Part shown: piece after piece, positions 13,587 to 17,406 of the stretch
Position numbering within the stretch: the stretch's first letter is position 1
How the letters are laid out: the number at the start of each line of letters is the position of its first letter
From: Candidatus Pelagibacter sp.
Lineage (GTDB): Bacteria > Pseudomonadota > Alphaproteobacteria > Pelagibacterales > Pelagibacteraceae
Assembly (NCBI GenBank): GCA_002692325.1
Contig: NZJU01000026.1
Span: 1-17,406 of the forward strand
Reading direction: 5' to 3'
DNA length: 17,406 nt
Translations under genes and position numbers: made by a program
Notes under the pieces: generated by a model
Told to the model about the DNA's origin: nothing
Seen by the model: the letters and a program-made list of their open reading frames with translations, nothing else
The model's database searches: none

Positions 13587-14780
13587 TCACCCTCCAAACA
13601 AGCTATTAAAAACTCTTGAAATTAGCGATTTTTTTGAGCGTGTAATTGATAACACCTCTCTTCTCCAACCATCTTGAATTAGTATCACTCCTAGATTGCA
13701 TATCTGGTATTCGTCATTTTGGTTCAATTTTTTAATGATAAATGTTTTATTTTTTTCTTTTTTTTCTAAGTATTCAAATAGACTTTTTTTTAAACTATTA
13801 AAAATACTTTGATCCTCTACAAATATCAGGCACTTATCTATATTAGACTTTAGATAAGAAATATTTATATTATTTATTAATATTAAATCAAATAATTCTT
13901 GAAGCCTGGCAAACATTATTTCCTTAAAATGAGACAAAGATATTTTTCTGTAATTTGTATTATTAAAAAATTTTTTATCTAAATATTTTTCATCTAATTC
14001 TTGATCAAAATTGATTTCTGATAAGATTTTATCTATCGTAAACAATTCTAACAAACATAATTTTGAAATATCTTTTTTAATAATATTTGTACCAAAACGG
14101 AAATTTTCAAGGTATGAGAAAGATCCGTTATAAAAAAAAGATATATTGCTTTTTTCTTTTCCTAAATGAATACTAAAAAAACTATCATTTGACAAAGTGT
14201 TGCAAATGCTCATACCGGCAAGAAAATTTCTATTTAAAAATCTTTCTATAGTTAAATTACATCTACGGAATAAAATTTGCAAATTTTTCAAATCATTTTT
14301 TTTATTTAATAAAAATGTCAATTGATGAGAGTAAAAATCACCAGCCATACCTAATGGTAAATTTTTTTTTTCCGTCCCATCCAATTTGAAAAAGGTGTTG
14401 AATAAATGAATTATTTCTTTTTTGGGATCATTTTGAATTATTTGTTTTTGTAAACTATTTATTATGTAAGATATATCTTGTTTACTTAATTGTTCACCAC
14501 GTAATTTTTTTGAGCCAGTCACATTTATAATTTCAGTTTCATGATTATCAATTATTAAAATTATATGATCAAAAGTATGATTTAATTTTTTCTCAATTTG
14601 AAAAAGAGAGTCTTGAACTGTTAATACGCAATCATTTAAATCAACAATTTTACAAAAATTAAGTCCTTTTGATTTAATTCTTATTTTTTCTAATACTTTA
14701 AAACCCTTATCGTTTAATTCAACAACATAAAAAATAAATTTATCATTTTCCAATTCTATAAGTAACTTTATATTTGTCAT
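13587..14780 (-). CDS. ftsA: Divergent FtsA cell-division protein with degraded nucleotide site
   Basis: FtsA is the actin-like tether that holds FtsZ filaments at the membrane and recruits later division proteins. The 397-residue length, position after ftsQ, IVDL at 45-48, KEIIHLF at 121-127, LPLGMAGD at 141-148 and the C-terminal amphipathic helix (SKKSLISRVFNSLFGG, 382-397) identify it. The ATP-site motifs are degraded: phosphate-1 DIGTSK reads ELENDK (9-14); phosphate-2 DIGGGTTD reads HLGKEKSN (205-212); the adenosine motif TGGxxxxxG reads FVEDQSIFN (320-328). Only Lys14, Gly207 and Ser211 still match. It is therefore probably a pseudo-ATPase that may not bind ATP or polymerise as usual, while keeping membrane attachment. 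Its start overlaps the ftsQ stop by four bases (ATGA). The frame is intact throughout, arguing against a pseudogene. Confidence 0.8.
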   Translation of the reverse strand: MTNIKLLIELENDKFIFYVVELNDKGFKVLEKIRIKSKGLNFCKIVDLNDCVLTVQDSLFQIEKKLNHTFDHIILIIDNHETEIINVTGSKKLRGEQLSKQDISYIINSLQKQIIQNDPKKEIIHLFNTFFKLDGTEKKNLPLGMAGDFYSHQLTFLLNKKNDLKNLQILFRRCNLTIERFLNRNFLAGMSICNTLSNDSFFSIHLGKEKSNISFFYNGSFSYLENFRFGTNIIKKDISKLCLLELFTIDKILSEINFDQELDEKYLDKKFFNNTNYRKISLSHFKEIMFARLQELFDLILINNINISYLKSNIDKCLIFVEDQSIFNSLKKSLFEYLEKKEKNKTFIIKKLNQNDEYQICNLGVILIQDGWRREVLSITRSKKSLISRVFNSLFGG

Positions 14781-15439
14781 CTAATAATCAGTTCGTTTTT
14801 GATTCTATAATCAAAAAAATCAAATTTTTCAAAATTATTTGACTCATAATTTTCTATAAAATTTTGTAAACTAAATCTAACGTTTTTTGGTGGCAATTTG
14901 ATAAGCTTATTATTAATTAACTCTAAATCCCATCTACCTATTTCAAAATAGTAAAACACTTTAATTTTTTCGATAGGAAAGTTTATTTCATTTAGTAAAT
15001 TATATAATTTTATAAATTCGTCTGAGCCACCGTAAATAAATGGTAACTTACCAAAATCATAATATCTTCTTAATTTCAATATTTCATTTTTATCTGTAAT
15101 AATTTTTTTTTCTTTTTTATCAATTATTATACCTATTACTTTTTTTTGGTTTATATCCAACTCAACTTTACTAGGATATATTTTTTTTATTTTAATTTCT
15201 TTTATAATCGGATGTTTATTAATTATGAATTCGAAATCTTTTTCGGATAAAAAAGTAATGTTTTTTCCCAAAATAATTTCTAAATCTTTAAAAATATTTT
15301 CTAAATTTTCTTCAGAGTTATTTGATAAAACAATCTCTTTAATTTTAAAAAAAGTACTAAAAAAAGTGTTTTTTGGAGCATAGGTCGTAAGAATTAAAAA
15401 TAAAAAAAATAATACAACATAATTTTTTTTAGCTATCAT
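14777..15439 (-). CDS. ftsQ: Cell-division protein FtsQ
   Basis: A bitopic membrane protein that scaffolds FtsB/FtsL and the septal peptidoglycan synthase FtsWI. It has a very short cytoplasmic tail (MIAKKN), a membrane helix at about 7-20, a POTRA domain at about 32-100 (FFKIKEIVLSN, HPIIKEIKIKKIYPSKVELDI), then the FtsQ/DivIB beta domain, including FGKLPFIYGG at 129-138 and RWDLELINNKLIKLPP at about 169-184. At 220 residues it is much shorter than E. coli (276) or typical alphaproteobacterial (about 300) forms, mainly through loss of the cytoplasmic tail and trimming of the C-terminus. It overlaps ddl upstream and ftsA downstream by four bases each (ATGA), indicating translational coupling. 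Identity is secure from domain order and position. Confidence 0.88.
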   Translation of the reverse strand: MIAKKNYVVLFFLFLILTTYAPKNTFFSTFFKIKEIVLSNNSEENLENIFKDLEIILGKNITFLSEKDFEFIINKHPIIKEIKIKKIYPSKVELDINQKKVIGIIIDKKEKKIITDKNEILKLRRYYDFGKLPFIYGGSDEFIKLYNLLNEINFPIEKIKVFYYFEIGRWDLELINNKLIKLPPKNVRFSLQNFIENYESNNFEKFDFFDYRIKNELIIR

Positions 15440-16362
15440 TTATTTATATCAGCGTCTAAGATTATTTTTTTAACCAATTTTTTAAAAGTTATATTTTTGT
15501 ATTTGGCAATCTCTGGAACTAACGATAGATCGGTCATCCCAGGCTGTGTGTTTAATTCTAAAATAAAAAATTTCCCTTTATAGTATTTAAAATCAGATCT
15601 AGTAACTCCTCTACATTTCAAAAGTCTGTGGGCCTTTTCTGCTATTTTACAAACCTTTAAATATTTATTTTTATTTAGATTTGCTGGCATAATATGTTTG
15701 GTATTTGCTGATTTACTGTATTTGGCCTTGTAATCATAAAAATTTCTTTTTGGTTTAAGCTCTATTGCTCCAAGAGCTTTATCGGCTAAAACCGCTACCT
15801 GAATTTCCTGTCCAGGAATAAATTGTTCTATCATTACGTGTTCGTACTTATTTACTATTTTTTTTAGATTAATTTTTAAATTTTGTTTATTTTTAATTAT
15901 TTTAACTCCAATACTTGAACCTTCATTAATTGGTTTGATTACAATAGGAAAATTTAAATGATTTTTATTTATTAATCTAAAAATACTACTAACTTTTAAA
16001 TTAGATTTATCAATATCAAAGTATTTAGGAGTTATAATATCATTTTTCAGAAAGATTTTTTTAGATATTAATTTATCCATAGCACTTATCGATGAAATAA
16101 TACCAGAATGTGTGTATGGAATTTTAAAAAATTCAAAATAACTCTGTGCTATTCCATCTTCCCCCCCTTTACCGTGCAAAGCGTTAAATATTAAATAGTT
16201 TTTATATTTTGAAAGCTTATCTAAATGTTCTTTTTTTGGGTCAAACACTTTAATTTTATAACCGAGTTTTTTAAGAGCTTTAATACAAGCCAGACCACTT
16301 TTTAAGCTAATTTTTCTCTCTTTAGAGGCTCCCCCATATACAACTAAAACTTTTTTTTTCAT
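15436..16362 (-). CDS. ddl: D-alanine--D-alanine ligase
   Basis: A cytoplasmic ATP-grasp ligase that makes the D-Ala-D-Ala dipeptide added by MurF. From ATG 16362 (308 residues): N-terminal YGGASKERKISLKSG (9-23) with the substrate-binding Glu15, NALHGKGGEDG (60-70), ATP-grasp lysine block PIVIKPINEGSSIGV (139-153), RSDF at 255-258 and the Mg-binding ELNTQPGMT (269-277). The length and KGGEDG match the DdlB type found in dcw clusters. The ATG is chosen over the GTG at 16371 because AGGTGA lies five bases upstream, formed by the last codons of murB. It starts one base after the murB stop and overlaps ftsQ by four bases. Confidence 0.95.
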   Translation of the reverse strand: MKKKVLVVYGGASKERKISLKSGLACIKALKKLGYKIKVFDPKKEHLDKLSKYKNYLIFNALHGKGGEDGIAQSYFEFFKIPYTHSGIISSISAMDKLISKKIFLKNDIITPKYFDIDKSNLKVSSIFRLINKNHLNFPIVIKPINEGSSIGVKIIKNKQNLKINLKKIVNKYEHVMIEQFIPGQEIQVAVLADKALGAIELKPKRNFYDYKAKYSKSANTKHIMPANLNKNKYLKVCKIAEKAHRLLKCRGVTRSDFKYYKGKFFILELNTQPGMTDLSLVPEIAKYKNITFKKLVKKIILDADINK

Positions 16363-16363
16363 A

Positions 16364-17233
16364 TCAGTCACCTACTATCTTTATTTCTAACTCAAGATTA
16401 ATTCCTGTCTCTCTAAAAACTTTTTCTTGGACTGATGATATAAGGGACTCTATTTCTTTAGCACTAGCTTTTCCATTATTAATAAAAAAATTAGAATGTT
16501 TCTCTGATATTTTAGCATCACCCACAGAAAGGTTTTCACATTTCGATCGTTTTATTAACTCCCAAGCTTTTTCACCAATGGGATTTTTAAATGTGCTTCC
16601 ACAAGTTTTAACTCCAGAGGGTTGAGAATCTTTTTTCATTTTAACAAACTCTGATTGTTTTTTTTGTATTATAGCTTTTTTAGAAGACATTCCTTGTAAG
16701 GTAACAGAAGTAATTATTATATCTGATGGTAGATCTGTTTTTCTATAATAAAATTCGATATCACTTTTTTTTAACTCAACTTCATCACCATCTAAATTGA
16801 TACCTTTTAGAGATACAAATATCTTTGAAATATCTTCACCATAACATCCACTGTTCATGATTACTGCACCTCCTATCGAACCAGGAATGCAGGATAGAAA
16901 TTCAAAACCTGAGACTGAATTCTCTAATCCAAAATTTGCGACTTTTCTATCTAGAGTGGACGAACCAACCTCTAAAGTATCTTTTTTGATCAAATCTAGC
17001 TTTCGAAATTCTGAGCCTAGTTTTATTGTTAAACCTCTAACTCCATTGTCTCGTATAAGTGTGTTTGATCCTGCACCAAGAATATTTATCTTATAATTTT
17101 TTGTCTTTGCAAACTTAACTAAATCTATTATCTCTGATTTATTTTCTGGTTTACAAAATAATTCTGCAGGACCACCTAAGTTGAACCAATTAAATTTAGA
17201 TAACATCACCTTTTTTTTTATTTTATTCATCAT
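16364..17233 (-). CDS. murB: UDP-N-acetylenolpyruvoylglucosamine reductase
   Basis: A FAD-dependent, NADPH-using cytoplasmic enzyme that reduces UDP-GlcNAc-enolpyruvate to UDP-MurNAc. It has 289 residues. Visible features: FNLGGPAE at 17-24, FAD-binding GAGSNTLI at 53-60, GFEFLSCIPGSIGGAVIMN at 109-127, catalytic Arg164 (YYRKTDLP), the proton-donor Ser213 (SGVKTCGSTFKNP, 207-218) and EKHSNFFIN at 244-252. The SGVKTCGSTFKNP form and short length mark a type II MurB of the alphaproteobacterial kind. Its ATG overlaps the murC stop (ATGA) and it ends two bases before the ddl ATG. A second ATG one codon on is possible. Confidence 0.95.
   Translation of the reverse strand: MMNKIKKKVMLSKFNWFNLGGPAELFCKPENKSEIIDLVKFAKTKNYKINILGAGSNTLIRDNGVRGLTIKLGSEFRKLDLIKKDTLEVGSSTLDRKVANFGLENSVSGFEFLSCIPGSIGGAVIMNSGCYGEDISKIFVSLKGINLDGDEVELKKSDIEFYYRKTDLPSDIIITSVTLQGMSSKKAIIQKKQSEFVKMKKDSQPSGVKTCGSTFKNPIGEKAWELIKRSKCENLSVGDAKISEKHSNFFINNGKASAKEIESLISSVQEKVFRETGINLELEIKIVGD
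16368..16373 (-). promoter_or_regulatory. Shine-Dalgarno of ddl inside the murB 3' end
   Basis: AGGTGA on the minus strand overlaps the last codons of murB (GTA GGT GAC TGA) and sits five bases before the ddl ATG at 16362. It decides that start over the upstream GTG at 16371. Confidence 0.55.
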
Positions 17234-17406
17234 AAATACACTCTAAGGTTTCGCATCCATTGAGAGATAGAGCCTGCCCCCATGCCTATTATTATTTCAT
17301 TATTAAATAAGTTTTTTTTAAAATACCTTACTAAATCGTAATAATCATTTATAATTATAACTTGAGTTTTTGATTCTATACTAATTTTCTCAGCAAATTT
17401 AAGTTT
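17230..17406 (-). CDS. murC: UDP-N-acetylmuramate--L-alanine ligase, C-terminal end
   Basis: The last 58 codons of a gene that enters from the right edge, ending in TGA at 17230-17232. MurC adds L-Ala to UDP-MurNAc. The visible part is the end of the C-terminal Mur ligase domain: residues reading TQVIIINDYYDLVRYFKKN, then IIIGMGAGSISQWMRNL, where GMGAGSISQW is the typical C-terminal MurC motif (G.GNITQWA in relatives). The stop overlaps the murB ATG in an ATGA. The ATP-binding and central domains lie outside the window. Confidence 0.88.
   Translation of the reverse strand, partial: KLKFAEKISIESKTQVIIINDYYDLVRYFKKNLFNNEIIIGMGAGSISQWMRNLRVYL

Noticed and set aside
13587..14780. ftsA as a pseudogene
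   Set aside because: No frameshift or stop over 397 codons, tight ATGA coupling to ftsQ, and the C-terminal membrane helix is preserved; loss of the ATP site alone does not make a pseudogene.

Overview
This window is very AT-rich and densely packed, with Lys/Asn/Ile/Phe-heavy proteins and almost no non-coding DNA. Gene content and order point to a streamlined alphaproteobacterium. Pelagibacterales (SAR11) or a similar free-living marine group is the best guess, but this is inferred from style and synteny, not from a marker gene. The key order cue is murC-murB-ddl-ftsQ-ftsA, then lpxC-bamD-ligA, which is the alphaproteobacterial dcw/envelope arrangement with pieces missing. No rRNA, tRNA, CRISPR array, insertion sequence or phage gene was seen.

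Layout. (1) 1-2561 looks like the edge of a surface-glycan locus. It holds a partial glycosyltransferase running off the left end on the minus strand (GTG start at 827) and, divergently, a 551-residue fusion of a formyltransferase-like domain to a GINT1-like (plant glucosamine inositolphosphorylceramide transferase N-terminal type) beta-propeller. (2) 2558-5918 holds housekeeping genes: a MazG-like pyrophosphohydrolase with a possible 26-residue membrane peptide behind it, class II fumarase (fumC), and an AsmA-like envelope protein. (3) 5919-9670 is a plus-strand pair: a UvrD/PcrA helicase overlapping an M24 Xaa-Pro aminopeptidase. (4) 9659-17406 is one long minus-strand block: murC (C-terminal end only), murB, ddl, ftsQ, ftsA, lpxC, bamD, ligA. 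Neighbours from murC to ftsA overlap or abut, so they are probably translationally coupled.

How the genes work together: the minus-strand block makes peptidoglycan precursors (MurC, MurB, Ddl), division components (FtsQ, FtsA), lipid A (LpxC) and outer-membrane protein assembly (BamD). The AsmA-like protein and the two glycan enzymes also belong to envelope building.

The most notable points are: an FtsA homologue whose three actin-fold nucleotide-binding motifs are all degraded although its C-terminal membrane helix is kept; the absence of ftsZ from its expected place between ftsA and lpxC, where only 77 bp remain; the absence of recN between bamD and ligA; the formyltransferase/GINT1-like fusion, in which the usual catalytic Asn is Ser; and an unannotated 26-codon transmembrane ORF. 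I see no clearly new multi-gene system. The FtsA/ftsZ oddity is the best lead.
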